Source: Stratiolaelaps scimitus
Lineage: Eukaryota; Arthropoda; Arachnida; Mesostigmata; Laelapidae
Direction of reading: 5' to 3'
Length of the DNA: 64,000 nucleotides
Assembly: GCA_019614645.1 (NCBI GenBank)
Contig: JABWDB010000001.1
Location: 806,001-870,000, forward strand
In this document: one piece after another, positions 36,701-48,599 of the stretch
How the letters are laid out: each line of letters begins with the position of its first letter
Position numbering within the stretch: position 1 is the stretch's first letter
Notes under the pieces: model-generated
The model's database searches: none
What the model saw: only the letters and a program-made list of their open reading frames with translations
Told to the model about the DNA's origin: nothing
Translations under genes and position numbers: made by a program

Positions 36701-38825
36701 ACTCATTTTCAAGAGATCCGTCGGCTGGCTCGACCAGTAAACATCAAACCGGTAAGGGCAGATCCTAAGGGATAGGACTAGATGGCCGACGCCACTCGAC
36801 CTGTTTGCTAACGAACGCACTATATATATATATATATATACATTATATAATGAATAATAAATACATTATACTATATATAAATACATCGACCTGCTTCTAA
36901 TGCAGTTGTGGATGTTCGGCCACGCTCAGGCACTACTTCATCCCTGCCTCAATAGCTCCGCAGCACGCTGACGCTAACTAAAATGTTCCTGCTAATTTTC
37001 TGCGCTCTACCGTAAGCCCATGGGTTTTGCGCTGTTCAGTTTGAACCCCTATAATATTCATGTCATGCTAGACTGTAGTTTCTGCTGCCCCTGTCCTATT
37101 GTACTAGTTCCGTTACTCTGGTAGAGTTTTCATTGTTATTATCTATTTGCAGTTCTTTGATCACCCAAGCGTTTCGTTAATCACTCACGCGATTTTTGTT
37201 TTTTCAGCCTGTTAGTTTGCTGCCGATATTATATAACAGCCTAGTTTCAGTTCTCCCGTTTGATTGCGTTGTTCCATGAATCCCGTCAGCCAGTCACGTT
37301 ACCGTTATTCTGTTACCGTTACGCAATTATGTTGACGAAAATATAATACTATACTTCCTTGTCCCATCGTCCGTTGTAGCAAGCTGTCGCATTACCCCGT
37401 GCCAATGCTCTCGTCTTTGTATTGTAATTAATATGTTGACTTGTAACCGCTAACTCCGTCCCCCTATTGAATTTCCCTCGATTCCTCAATATTTCGTGAT
37501 CTCAAGGTGAAGCTACCTTCAGCTTCCGATATGCCTGAACCATTCTTGCGCCCCTTTCATAGAATAGCAAAATACACAATCTTCACATGTACATCTTGCT
37601 AAATTCTCAGCCGTTTTTGTTCTAAAAATACAAGATACCGACCGTATGGCAGAAAAAGAAAAATATATGGATCCAAACTTAACACGCTTTAGACTACAGG
37701 ACGTGTATCACTGTCTCACGACAACTAAATTGGTTTCGCACCACAAATTGCAGGGTGACGCCGTCACTATCACCTGCCGCTACAATACTGCAGACCGCGA
37801 AAAGGTTACGCTGGGAGGATTCGGCATCCGCGAGGAGATGTGTGTAACATACATGCACTATTTTCCCAAAACCGACCTTGAGGTTTGCAAGAGCTCTGTG
37901 GACTCATTCAGTTTGGCAGCGTACTTTGACTATATGCATGTGTAAGTACAGTAGGTGTCACGCACGAGGCGAACCTGAGGTACAAATAATGTTTATTAAC
38001 TCCAGTGTCGTTGTTGCTAGAGTGTCGACGCTGGATCACTTTACATTCTCTTACTTGACACTGAACAGTAAAGTGAACACGAGCGCTTTGATTGTATTTT
38101 GTCTAGCAAACTTGCCATTGATGGCCAAGTATAGTTATGCTTCTTCCACCCACAGAATACTTGTAAGGAATTTTGTTGTTCGTTTTAATCGTGAGATTTT
38201 TTCGGAAATCACTGTCGCTGAATCAGGTTATCGTTATCTAGTTCTGATAGTAAAGCAGCAGTAATACCTAAAGGTTAAGAGCTGAGGCCTGTCAGATAGG
38301 GGCAGAACAGCTGAGGGTCAGCTCGAAAAACAGTTTTGATAGTAAAGCAGCACCCACGAAATATTTTATCTTGAGAACCTTTGAGTAAGAGTAAGCTCAT
38401 ATATACGATGTCATTTGGTAATGCCGTCTTATCTGGCTAGAGTTCTATTTAAACGACCATTTCTTCTCGTCTTTTGCGGGATCACCAAATGTGTACACAT
38501 ACATAGATTAACGACATGTATCATGTTTTCGTTTACGGTATCCACTACTATTTACAGAACACACCATGAGCGCACCTCATCTCAAAAGGCAATCAGCGAA
38601 AACTACGGATCCGTTGATTGGAACCCATACAACGTCCGCCTTCTCGCTGAATTTTACGCTCAAATGCCTCTGTCAATGCAATGCAACCGTTCAAACGGGG
38701 ATCGCTTCCCCGGCAACTGGGAAGGCATGCCAACCACCAAAATCCTATATCCTCTACCGGACGACAAAAATACGAAGGAGCGTTGCGATCTCCAGCAGGA
38801 GGAACTCGAAATAGATCGAAAATAG
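24747..38825 (+). CDS. Tbh: Tyramine/dopamine beta-hydroxylase (10 exons, 614 aa)
   Basis: Exons: 24747-24801, 28656-28945, 33224-33315, 33490-33721, 34345-34611, 35105-35207, 36141-36307, 36569-36751, 37754-37941, 38558-38825. Phases close exactly (1845 nt, TAG stop). The tiny first exon encodes a signal peptide (MPSFVAAALVASLWALARG). Exons 2-3 encode a DOMON domain (FGFSDRGNLSGADVCVLW), followed by the two copper type II monooxygenase domains. All copper ligands are present: His266/His267 (VHHMELF), His338 (EVHFNNP), His417/His419 (QLHTHLAG) and Met492 (EEMCVTYMHY), each 4-5 residues past the human DBH numbers. The enzyme hydroxylates the side chain of a phenylethylamine using Cu, O2 and ascorbate in secretory vesicles. 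In an arthropod the expected reaction is tyramine to octopamine. The C-terminal exon (WNPYNVRLLAEFY, PLSMQCNRS) matches DBH/TBH and not MOXD1, which is the main alternative. There is no C-terminal membrane anchor. Confidence 0.94.
24802..28655 (+). other. Tbh intron 1
   Basis: This 3.85-kb intron separates the signal-peptide exon from the DOMON exon. It is AT-rich and contains a TATATC/TATCTC microsatellite (27003-27056). No nested gene is recognised on either strand. Confidence 0.7.
27003..27056. repeat. TATATC/TATCTC microsatellite
   Basis: An imperfect hexanucleotide-like run of TATATC, TATCTC and TATAGA units of about 54 bp, in Tbh intron 1. Confidence 0.85.
28946..33223 (+). other. Tbh intron 2, with a GC-rich block
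   Basis: This 4.28-kb intron contains a GC-rich block at about 32040-32650. There the minus strand stays open for 166 codons (32540-32040) and the plus strand for 94 (32386-32670). Neither resembles a known protein, so both are probably composition effects or a decayed repeat. Confidence 0.6.
36821..36840. repeat. TA microsatellite in Tbh intron 8
   Basis: (TA)10 directly after exon 8, followed by more AT-rich imperfect units to about 36885. Confidence 0.9.
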
Positions 38826-41800
38826 GCTCGCATGAGTAGGACGTCTTTCAGTTCCTGGAAATGCACCTGCAACGCGTAGCCAACGTCGTGTCTTGGCGTA
38901 AATCGTCGGAGAAATAGATTTTTTTTAAGTTTCTACTCATTAGAAAAGGAGACAAATTTGCATTCCGCACAAAGATCTTGGTAGCCATATCGTCGCGTAA
39001 TTCTGGCAATGATGGCCAGGGGAAATTATTATGGTTTAAGTTACACAGGGGCGACCGTCAAAACGAATGAGATTATGGACAAAGTGTGAACGTGGACAAC
39101 GCAGTGATGATTATGGACCACGGCATTACATGACCTTCCGTTGACATAGGTCACTGTCATATGCACTGCCGAGTGCATATGTATGCAACCCTACGCGTTC
39201 AGAGGCGTTCGTTGGTCAAGACGTTTATTCAGTGCGACTGAACTGTTCACCACATGCATGTGCCATCGATAAACGAACGAACACCCATAGCATTGTATAT
39301 AAGTTCCCGGTAAGATCTCCCTCAGCAACTCTATCGCGCAGCACGAAGCATCGAAGTGCGGCTGTACGCCTTTCTCAATGCGTTGCCCTCGATTGTCACC
39401 ATTAGCTAGCCGTCGTGATCAGCTTGAGTTGTTTATGGGCGCAAAAAACGTTGTGCAGTGTTGCCCTAATTTTTCATTAAGTCTTACGACGATTCGTCAC
39501 TTGCAATGTCGGTTACATCCTTAGAGACAAGCATGACCTTACGAGAGTATATGTTAACCTTCAGTCTCCGTCCGATGGGGCATCTCGGCAGATCGTTATC
39601 TCGTTACGCCAGTCTTAACTCCTGTACTGATAGCATACAACGTACGGTAATGTGTACTACGATGAAATACGCCATATCAAAACACATGGGGGATGCCCAT
39701 GACACTTTACTGAGAGTATTTCTTGGCTCATTTTGAAGCCGGCGAACTGTGAAACCGACACTACTTCTCGCGCAGGTTGTCTATGTTAAGCCATCTCACC
39801 CAGGTACTGCATACATCCTTCGTTCTTTTGTACATATGGTGACGTAACTACTTATTTGGACTATTGGCCGTATGGCTGAGTTCTACCCCGTGATGTTTAT
39901 CTCGGTGAGATCGACTCGTTTTTTTAAGTAACAGCTCCTGCTAGCCCCATATACGTCCCACTATTGGTGGGACAGACCACAGCGGTGTAACGCTGTGCAA
40001 GACAAGCAAATGACTTCATGTGTTACATCTAGCTATTGATTATCTCGGCTTGAGGTGACACAATCCGAGGCATCATCTGCCCATTTTTTTTGTCCCAACC
40101 ACATCCTGCAGAATTATAGCGCAATTGCTGGATTAATTGTGCACCTCTGCGGGACGAACGTCGTCAGTGCAACAGACGTACACAGAAATGATTATATAAA
40201 CGATACGTATTATTTAGCCTATTAACGAAAGCATATGGAGAGATACCCGTTACGTAAGAGCAGAGCCTTGATAGGATGAGAAAATCGACAACACCGATAA
40301 TTGTCAATGGCCCCGATACAATTAGCCGCTGACATAATCTATACTGATACATTATAGTTGACATAATATGCGTGATAGAATATCAAACAGCCGGACAGAC
40401 GAACGTGAAGTGATCGTCATAAATTCTCGAGGACTTTTCAACTATGCGATGTCTCCAGGCGTCTCGAGAGGAGAGCACTCCTCCTCCAAATGCTTGAGAT
40501 GACAATGATCATTGTAACGTTATTGATGCCCCTTACGAGTGGAAAGCGTTTCGATCGCTCACGGGACAGGATCAAGGAACCCGCGTAGGGGTTTGCCGAT
40601 GGCGCGTATCGCTACCGGGTGATGAGAAATGAAACGCACCGTCAGAGATATAATAGGTTACGGTATTCTTTAATGATGTGGCCTGGATGTGCGCTCAAAA
40701 TATATAAGGCGGAACATTCAATGATTAACAAATTTATATTTTCCAACAACAGATGATCTTAACCCCACACTATGCCCCATTGATGTTGAATATCTATGAA
40801 TTTTGCTAGTATTACATCTATGGATTGGTCGGTCTCTGTTGCATCTCTTATTATCTAATTAGACTTGCCTTTATTACTTGGGCTGAAATCGGCTCAATTT
40901 GACGCTGTTTGACCCGACCCACACATCAGGTTCATCAGAAAGCCTGGAGAAAGCTATTGAGAGTCCTATCAGTTGGCTTATTGTTATTGTATATTTCTCG
41001 GGGCTACGTGCTCCATCTATATTATTTTACTTTTAACATATGTTTTAAAGACGAGAACAGGAGCGTATGTATATTTTGGAAGTTCCGTAAATAAACCTGA
41101 CATTTAATTGAAAATATTGGATATGCGAATTTCACCATCTCGCACTATACTTCATCTCTGTGTCCTGCCAGACGCGATAACAAAATTCTCTACTCCCGAA
41201 TTGACAGCGTCCTGTGCTCGTAGCTGTCCTGTACAATTGTATCTCTTGGGGGCTTTTCAAACTTAGATCGAACTATCTCTACTTGTGACACGAAGCTCAA
41301 AATGTTAAGTACCCCATGCCAACAGATTACCGGTTCAAGCGAGCAATCGTCCGCGTTATAAATTACCAACAGGTCGCTATTTTTCCCATGTCCATGTGTT
41401 ATGTCATTTTGTAACCCATGTCATCTTGTGTGGGCGCTGGTACGTGTCCGGGTTCAAGCCGGACAAGAGGTCGGTCCTTCTAGAGTGCGCTGGGCAGGCA
41501 GCGTCTCATACACTGGATCTAAAATACCACCACGGTCGCAGAAGATCGTTGGTAAGAGGGCAATTTAACGTGACATTCAAGAAATACCTTTGGCGAAACC
41601 GTTCCTGTTACAAACTCCATTGAGCAGCAAGTAAAAAAATCGTTGGGGGATAGATATATAAAGTACGTTCTGGATGGTATTATGAACTATGGCTTGTAGA
41701 CGCAAGCGAGTACTCCTCAGTGATCAAGTGAGTGTCGAAGCTCACTGTCGTGTCATCATATCAGTTCGAATGCCTTTGACTAAGTATATATCATAAACGA

Positions 41801-43180
41801 AGAGATAGAATGCACCTAGTGTACTCCATTACGCTCTTGTTGTATGAAACGTCATATATTTATCATAGTAATAAGTATTATATACTGTATTCCATATATC
41901 CATATATAATATAATAGCATACGAAGCTCTATATAACTATAGGTATTTCGAACCCGTGAGCAAAACTAATATATATATATATATACCAATAATGAAATGA
42001 TAATACTAATGACAATTTAAAATGAGAACACGATAGTCAGTATTGTACTATTGCATATTAATCTGCATCCGTGATGAACATCATAATAATTATTGATTTA
42101 ATTAAACGCAGGTACGAGTCAATCACCAACCGACAGCAACTGTACACTCATCAGATATATGCACGTGTATCTGTAGAACTAACAACGAACCGCCAACGAG
42201 ATATCATCAGTATATTTAGGATGACGACAACGATCACAAGCATTGTAACCAACCCTGTTCTTCATCTATTGTGCCATATCCAAAATAATGGTCCGGAAAT
42301 AAAATAGTCTATGCAAGGCAGCAAACACTTGGCGCGTGCGACAATTATTTCGGCATACATTTGAGATTGTGCGTATTTATATCGTTTCGATGAAAGTTCA
42401 CTTGAACGGCATTTGAATAAGTATAGTTGCCATTGAGAGACCGCAGAATTTGGAGGGAATATAATATTTGCAACAATATTCACACGTGATGTTGTTGTTC
42501 TGCAGTTACGGATCACCTTGGGCAAAGCTGGACCTCGCCACCCTGGACCCTGTATCGTCAAGGGCAGGCTTAGTATAGCAGCATGCTCCTACCACAGCAA
42601 ACCTCAACTGCTTTGGCTGTTAACAGTCGCGTCTTGGAGACGGGTATCTATATATAGAAGTCGATATCGCCAGCATATATTATCTGACGTCCAGTGTACG
42701 TTTTGAAATCTATAATAAATGCTATAGATATCGTAAATAAAAAGCCCGAACTCAATCTTGGTTTGACCGTTTCTGGGCAAATTCAAAGCCACACAAATAC
42801 TAGTTTCTCGGGTACGCAGGTGACATTCTGTGGCAGTTGTACAACTTTAAACTAGAATATTATTGTATATAAAAGAGTACGTTTGTGAGAAGAAGATAGA
42901 GAGTCATTCAGCCATCTATTCCGCATCGCCTCATTAGTTTCCGGCACGTGTTCGATTTGGTATAAAAAAGAAAGTACCAGTAACTAAGTTTGAGAAATGT
43001 TCCATTAAATATCGAGAATGACGTACGTCCTACTGGCGAAGAATGACATGTCATCCCGTTCATAGCCAAACACTAGGGTATATATAGTACAAACAGGTCC
43101 AGAGCAAACTCATACAGACCGACAGGTAGACACTCATGGTTCTCCAACACAGAAACAAGCTTACTTACAAGACAGTACGG
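38826..43180. other. Downstream of Tbh, no gene recognised
   Basis: AT-rich spacer after the Tbh stop. Open frames on both strands are short and have no recognisable domain. A plus-strand frame at about 41405-41560 ends at a good donor (GTAAGAGG) but has no matching acceptor or known family. Several TA-rich stretches occur at 41870-41990. Confidence 0.45.
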
Positions 43181-43199
43181 GGAACAGGCTAGACAGCGT

Positions 43200-44160
43200 G
43201 GCACTACATCCCTCCTCATCTTTTATTCATAATCGGTGTCGACGGTGACAAGACACTCACAGCTCGATAACGGAGAGGGAGCTCTTAAATACGACCATGT
43301 CGCGGTCGCTGTCGTCATCGTCATATTTGTACTCCGGCTCTCCCCCGAGGCATCCAGGGGGATATCTTCGACCCTGCACCTTGCCTGCCTCCTGCCCTCC
43401 GCCCCAACCCCGTTAGTGCAGAAACTTGTTTTTTTTGTCTTTTGAAAACTTAATAGGATATAATTTAAGATTCATCCGGCGACAGGACATCAGCACTAGC
43501 AGCGCCCTAATATCAGCTAGAACAACGGCAGCAATGGCGGCAGGAGAACAGCCAGCTCGGGGACGTACTCCTTGTGGGGTCTGTGGCGGCGAATGCAGAT
43601 TTTCAAGATCAGATTTCTAGAGGACATACCCCGTTCCATCGTCTTGTGCTGCCGGCGCGAGCGACCCCTCCCCGGCAGGCCGGCCGGCCGACCGATTCGC
43701 TTTCGCCCTTGGCCTGCGTCTGCCTAGGTGACTGGTCCACAAGTCTTCCGACGGCGAAAGAGCCCAAGAGTCGACGCGGGCAGAGAGCTTCGAGCTGAGC
43801 GAGGCCTGCGAATGAAAGCGGAGGAGTTTTTGAAATTCAACTCTTCTTTTTCTTCTTCTCCGTCGTCGCCGTCGTCATCGCTGCTGCCGCCGCCGCCGTA
43901 GTTTTGGTCTTTCTCGTTTTGAGTGCCGTTCTTGGCTTTCATTGCCCGCTAGTTGCAGGCTAGCCAGCGTTCTACAATACTTCTTCAAGATTAATTTATT
44001 CGGCATCCAGTTTCATCGCCTCCTGTTTGGCGAGGGGCAGACGGGTGCCTCTCTATTTAGAGGATGATAACCAGTTTCAAAACGGGAGCGCGCCGCCGAG
44101 AACGCAACATGGGAACGCAGCTTAGGGGACACCGAAAATGGTTATTACTTCATTTCGAGG
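43200..44160. other. GC-rich island with an acidic minus-strand frame
   Basis: Composition rises sharply here (GCCGCCGCCG and CCGTCGTCG runs). The minus strand has an ATG-started 72-codon frame (43942-43724) whose product is Gly/Ser then Asp/Glu-rich (GGGGSSDDDGDDGEEE) and then basic. It could be the first exon of a nuclear protein read leftward, or simply trinucleotide repeats. I see no convincing donor. Confidence 0.3.
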
Positions 44161-44647
44161 GGAACCTGAGCAGCGAAAACGGATAGGAAGTCTGAGAGAG
44201 GCAATAGACAAGAAATACTGCAGGAGGAACTGCGGGAGCTGTGGAAATTGTTTCCGGACGATAATTCTACGCGTGACGAACATGTTATTTATGGTTCAAA
44301 TTTCTATTTTTAGTTATTTGCAATTAATTTCGGGATATCGATGCGTGTGCTCCGTCGGCCATTACTGAGCGATATTGCCAAACGGGTGTTGATTGTTTGG
44401 CGAGAGCACGGACATCAATTGATCTCGACGCTGTGCTGGCGATCTGCAACATGACAGATATGGAGCTATGAAGCGTTCGTGGGCTCTCGATCACATGAGA
44501 CATACGTTATACACATTTCCTGAAAATACTAAAATAATCGTCTGAGGCATAATGTACCTCAGTTTTGCCCTTAACAAGTAAAACTGCATGAGGATGCCTT
44601 AGAGGTCACAATCAGTTGATAGAGCATCAAAGGAAAATACATGAATT

Positions 44648-44649
44648 AA

Positions 44650-44684
<35 letters not shown>
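44648..44684. repeat. TA microsatellite
   Basis: (AT)n interrupted once by ATACAT. Confidence 0.9.
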
Positions 44685-44826
44685 GTACAGCTGCATAATT
44701 AGTTTCTAGTGTAATCGTTTAATTCCGAAACTATGATTCATATTATGCATCCATTTTTAATATCGGATGTTCATCGTTATTTGGAGCATACTACCGTGAA
44801 CTGAACTGATTTGCAGGCAACCTAAC

Positions 44827-45028
44827 CAATTTTCCTTCGTTCGCAGAAGAAGAGGCTGTTCTTTCTCTAACAAGCGACGAGTGTGGTCGTTTTCGTTATC
44901 TGCCTCTTGCTTTGCATTATTACTATTATCGGCATCAGCCAACAGCAGATGAGCCAGAATCCTCGAGCCGAACGCGTTGCGCCTCTGTTCATACACAGCC
45001 ACAGACACGCACGCCGTGAGATGAGTTC
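44827..45028 (-). other. Unproven minus-strand exon candidate
   Basis: On the minus strand an acceptor (CCCTTTGCAG at 45038-45029) is followed by 202 nt open in one frame to a GTTAGG donor (GT at 44826-44825). The frame reads THLTACVSVAVYEQRR, then NAFGSRILAHLLLADADN, a second RR pair, and LLEKEQPLLL. The dibasic pairs recall a peptide precursor, but I recognise no family. A second minus-strand frame (45187-44867) overlaps it, so chance is a real option. Confidence 0.2.
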
Positions 45029-45635
45029 CTGCAAAGGGTCCTGTCGATAATTCAGGCTGGGGAAGGCATGGCTTCTAGCGGATGGCCCAGCCCAGTTTTC
45101 CATCTGGGCGCTTTCGGCGACCCCCTCAGTTTCCTCAACTCGATTAATTAATAATGTGGGAACAGAAATGCTTTTTCCCATTTCCATCGGTGCTTGTTTG
45201 TGTACTGCGTTATTAATTCATCTCCAATTGACTATTCACCGAATGACGATGATCCGCAAGATGTCAGTAAGCAAGGCAGTGGTGTGGACGCTAATACGTT
45301 TATGAAAAAAAAAATTATTCGATAACTAATTATCAAATAAGCGTAAATGAATATCGAATTTATTGATATATTGGTCAATTATCTTTTTGTTTTTTTTTGA
45401 GAGGATGAAATTATCAATTGTCTATTGTCAATTATCTATTATCTATTGTTATGTAAGTGTACATAATTGACTTTTAGGGTAATGTTGTGAGGTAATATAC
45501 AAGTGGCGACCCTCCAAAATCAATTGAGACATACTTTGCTAAAAGTAAATTTTCCGGGCTGGCTCCCAGCCAACATTTCACGTCCACGGAACTGCTTCTG
45601 TCCTTGCTTCATAAGACGGACCCCTGAAATGTTAA

Positions 45636-45751
45636 TGTGCAACGGCGGGGATCGAACCCGCACACCTACGTGTCTCCTCCGATTGCAAGGAGCACATGAA
45701 TCCGGGCTTAATAGAGGCGTGAAGTCATACTTTGCTGGTGTGACGCTGCAG

Positions 45752-45752
<1 letters not shown>
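45636..45752 (-). repeat. tRNA-derived SINE (family shared with 10690-10840)
   Basis: The minus strand reads AATGTGCAACGGCGGGGATC in complement, with a B-box-like GGGTTCGATCCCC (45659-45647) and an upstream CTTGCAATCGGAGGAG that matches the copy at 10.7 kb. It is flanked directly by a TA microsatellite at 45755-45784. Confidence 0.6.

Positions 45753-45754
<2 letters not shown>

Positions 45755-45784
<30 letters not shown>
45755..45784. repeat. TA microsatellite
   Basis: (TA)n of about 15 units abutting the SINE end. This may be the grown A/T-rich tail junction of the retroposed copy. Confidence 0.9.
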
Positions 45785-45788
<4 letters not shown>

Positions 45789-45789
45789 T

Positions 45790-47705
45790 ATGGGCTGTTT
45801 TTCTCATACAAAGAAACAATCTAAGCTCTATGAAAAGCCGACGAAATCCTTCCCACAAAACTTTGTTGACCGAAAATATTGAGATCCTTTGTGAATTGTG
45901 TTGTTGTCTGCAATCCTTAGAATTGACTGGTATCAGCCTCGCGTTGTATCCCTTCCTCAATGTGCTATACGTGTAAACTTACCTTTCTGTTTGGTGCGCA
46001 TTGCGGTACGTGTCGATATATCTTGCCCTGCTCAACGACTCGGGAGTACCTGCTAAAAATGTGTCGATAACTTCAACTCCGTGGGGTGTTTCCAAAAAAA
46101 AAGTAACAGTAATTCTATTCATGTTCGTCCCTCAGTTCCCTCTAGCACCTTCGTTTCTTTCATCCTAATTACGAGTGCTACAGGTCCAAACTACGCCCAT
46201 CTCAACGTCCGCTCGCAGCACATCAACGACCAACATGATTTCCCCATTACCTACCTTAAGTAGATTTTTTGATATCATTTCAGTTAGGTCCGCTATGCAT
46301 TAAGGGCCTCGGCTGAACCTGCGAGGGTCCGCCGCTGAATGAGAGTCGTCATGTGGGGACGGACTCTCCACGCAGAGGAGAGATTCGAGCCAGGGGAGAA
46401 TTATTACACTCTATCATCGAAGTCGATGTAGCGGCGAGTTCCTTTTTGGCAGCGAGGCCGTATGGGGTCTCACTGTTGATGCGACGGTCGCTACCTGCCC
46501 TGCATCGCAGTCACTGCGGCTGGCGGAGTTCTCCACCCGCAGCGAAGTTTCCCGTTGCAGGCGAATGTATTGGGCTAAGTTATCGGCAAAAATCTGTTGA
46601 CTACCAGCACATCGAGGGGTTATAAATTAATCAACTATATAGAGTTAAAGCGACATAGATGATTATTCGTTTCCCGGTTATACAAGAATCGGCTGCAAGA
46701 AACCATTGATCTTGATATTACCGGTTCGAGCGTCATTGGTGTCAAGACAGCGAAGCATATTGGGCCTTATTGAAGAAGTGTTGCCAACCATTTCGATAAA
46801 GGCCACTAGGAGTTAGCATGAAAACGGACTCAGGCCTGCCTCACAGACATCTAGCATCAACCATATGATGCATTTTTCTATAAGAAGCCTTAAATGTAGT
46901 GTTATGGGTACGTCAAGTACAGTGTGGGGGGTACAGTTCTTCGACACCAATTAGCTCGTACAAATCTTCACACTTGCACAACACTAGCGGAACTCACTTT
47001 GAGAACATAGTACAGTATATTAGATGAGATTTCCTCCATAGGATATGAGGTAGTGGCAAACGAGTCAATAAACGTACCAATACAGAGAGGTCGTTCTTTT
47101 AAATAAAATAGAAACTCTTTTATTTTCATGGGATGGGGGCGGGGGGAGGTCGGAGCAGTTATCGCTTAGCTTCAGAAATGCCTAGGTGTGCACAGAATAC
47201 ATCCTTGCTGTGGAACAGTTTGAACATATCTACGCCAGGAGAATGATGAGCTTCGTTCGAGCTGTAGCTTGATGACTGATCGTGGGGCTGCTGCGTAAAT
47301 CGTTTTGCGTTATATCAAAGGGGTGATCAACCAGGTTTGTATGCCGAATTTGCATAGCATTTGACAACACATGTAATGGAGATGTTATCTATCCTGCTGG
47401 TAAACAATAATGATTATCAAATAGGTTCGTATATTCTCACGGAAATGCTCTATGCTAATACTGGATGAACCACACGTCTAGCCGGCTGAACCCAGCCGGC
47501 TCCATCTTTTGAGTTCGCACCGGTAGTCCAACTAGGGAATGAAGGGGCTGAATGATAGCAAGTCGCATTGAAAATAAATTCGATGCTTTGAAAACACAAT
47601 AAATGATGTCTGAAAATTTGTCAGTCGACTGCGGATATATTGAAATGTTCACGCCCAAAATATCATAGAGTATCTATATGTAGATTTAGCGTCAAGATAA
47701 CTAGA
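45790..47705. other. Spacer, no gene recognised
   Basis: A GC-richer stretch at about 46350-46580 has a 90-codon forward frame (ATG at 46353) without a recognisable domain. The rest is AT-rich and without signal. Confidence 0.4.
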
Positions 47706-47758
47706 TTTATTCAAACATACAGTAGTTAGGAATTTGTTCTAGGGATTATGGGGGGGGT
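47706..47758 (-). repeat. Dispersed repeat end, copy B
   Basis: This matches 15025-15079: TTTATTCAAACATACAGTA, AGGAATT, GGGATTATGGGGGGG. Both copies are in the same orientation and both lose similarity just before TTTATT, so that point is the element end (AATAAA on the minus strand). Confidence 0.6.
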
Positions 47759-48281
47759 CGACATTGTCCCGAGGAAGGCGATGGCATTGCCCCTTTGCAC
47801 AGCGAGAAACAGCGTCAATAATCATTTGGACCAAGTCTAATAACTACTCTCGACATTTTGGGACCCGTAAAGGACCTGATACACCTATAATCGTTACCTT
47901 TGCCGGCATCTACTCATTTCCTGAATTTATTCTCGAATTGCATTTTTGACACTGACCACTACGGCTACCACTATTTCTGAAGAAGCCATTGTATCAGTAT
48001 AATTAATGGCAAATCCATGTTCGATGCCATCATTAGTCGATTTCCAAACACGAGAAGCACACCCACAATTCTAATTTGACAGTGTTTCGCGTGCTGACGA
48101 ACATCAACGCCTGCTCGGAATCGAACAGATCGAATGCACAATGAAGGGTGACCTCTATCGAATTCCGTACGACGAGGTACTCTTCGTGTGCTCCACAGTG
48201 GTAACTATTACAGGGTCGTTGCGTGATGTGCCTGGCGGCCACTCACTGCCCACTGCTGCAGTCGAGACGCTACCTCGTCCG

Positions 48282-48587
48282 CTATCCTATCGAAGATAAT
48301 TGCTCCTCCCTGGAACTGACGTCGAATAGCTGGCGGTGAAGAGATTTATGGCTGTTCTGAAAGTTACGAAGCCCTTCATCCTGATCCGAAAATGGCGGGG
48401 TATTAGCTGCTCGCCTTTCAGCACCTTGGACATTCATGCTTGCGATAGCGGTCGCTTGTGGTTCAGCTGTATTTTCCTCATCTGCTTGACTCGTCCTGAC
48501 AGCAATATACGGAGAGAGAGAGAGAGAGATTAGCCACAGGAAGCAAACCAGCGCGGCACTACGAGTCAGCACGTGTGAGAGAGTCAT
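48282..48587 (-). CDS. Hypothetical secreted protein, 101 aa
   Basis: The frame starts with a true ATG at 48587 (CTGCCAATGACT) and ends TAG at 48284-48282. Residues about 1-30 form a good signal peptide (basic start, then ALVCFLWLISLSLSPYIAV). Part of it (LSLSLS) is encoded by a GA/CT microsatellite. The remainder is polar and acidic without cysteines (DEENTAEPQA..., QLFDVSSREEQLSSIG) and has basic sites such as ERR and HRQ, as in a small secreted or precursor protein. I do not recognise a family. A second frame resumes in register just downstream (48242-48033, 4 cysteines) after three stops, so the real gene structure may be spliced differently. Chance is possible. Confidence 0.35.
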   Translation of the reverse strand: MTLSHVLTRSAALVCFLWLISLSLSPYIAVRTSQADEENTAEPQATAIASMNVQGAERRAANTPPFSDQDEGLRNFQNSHKSLHRQLFDVSSREEQLSSIG

Positions 48588-48599
48588 TGGCAGCTGCTG

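Noticed and set aside
24747..38825. MOXD1 identity for the copper monooxygenase
   Set aside because: The C-terminal exon and the TCDPRDY...EGTVHVVYA stretch align with DBH/TBH, and there is no C-terminal membrane anchor as in MOXD1.
43724..43942. Acidic 72-residue protein
   Set aside because: The Gly/Asp/Glu runs come from trinucleotide repeats, and no donor or downstream exon was found.
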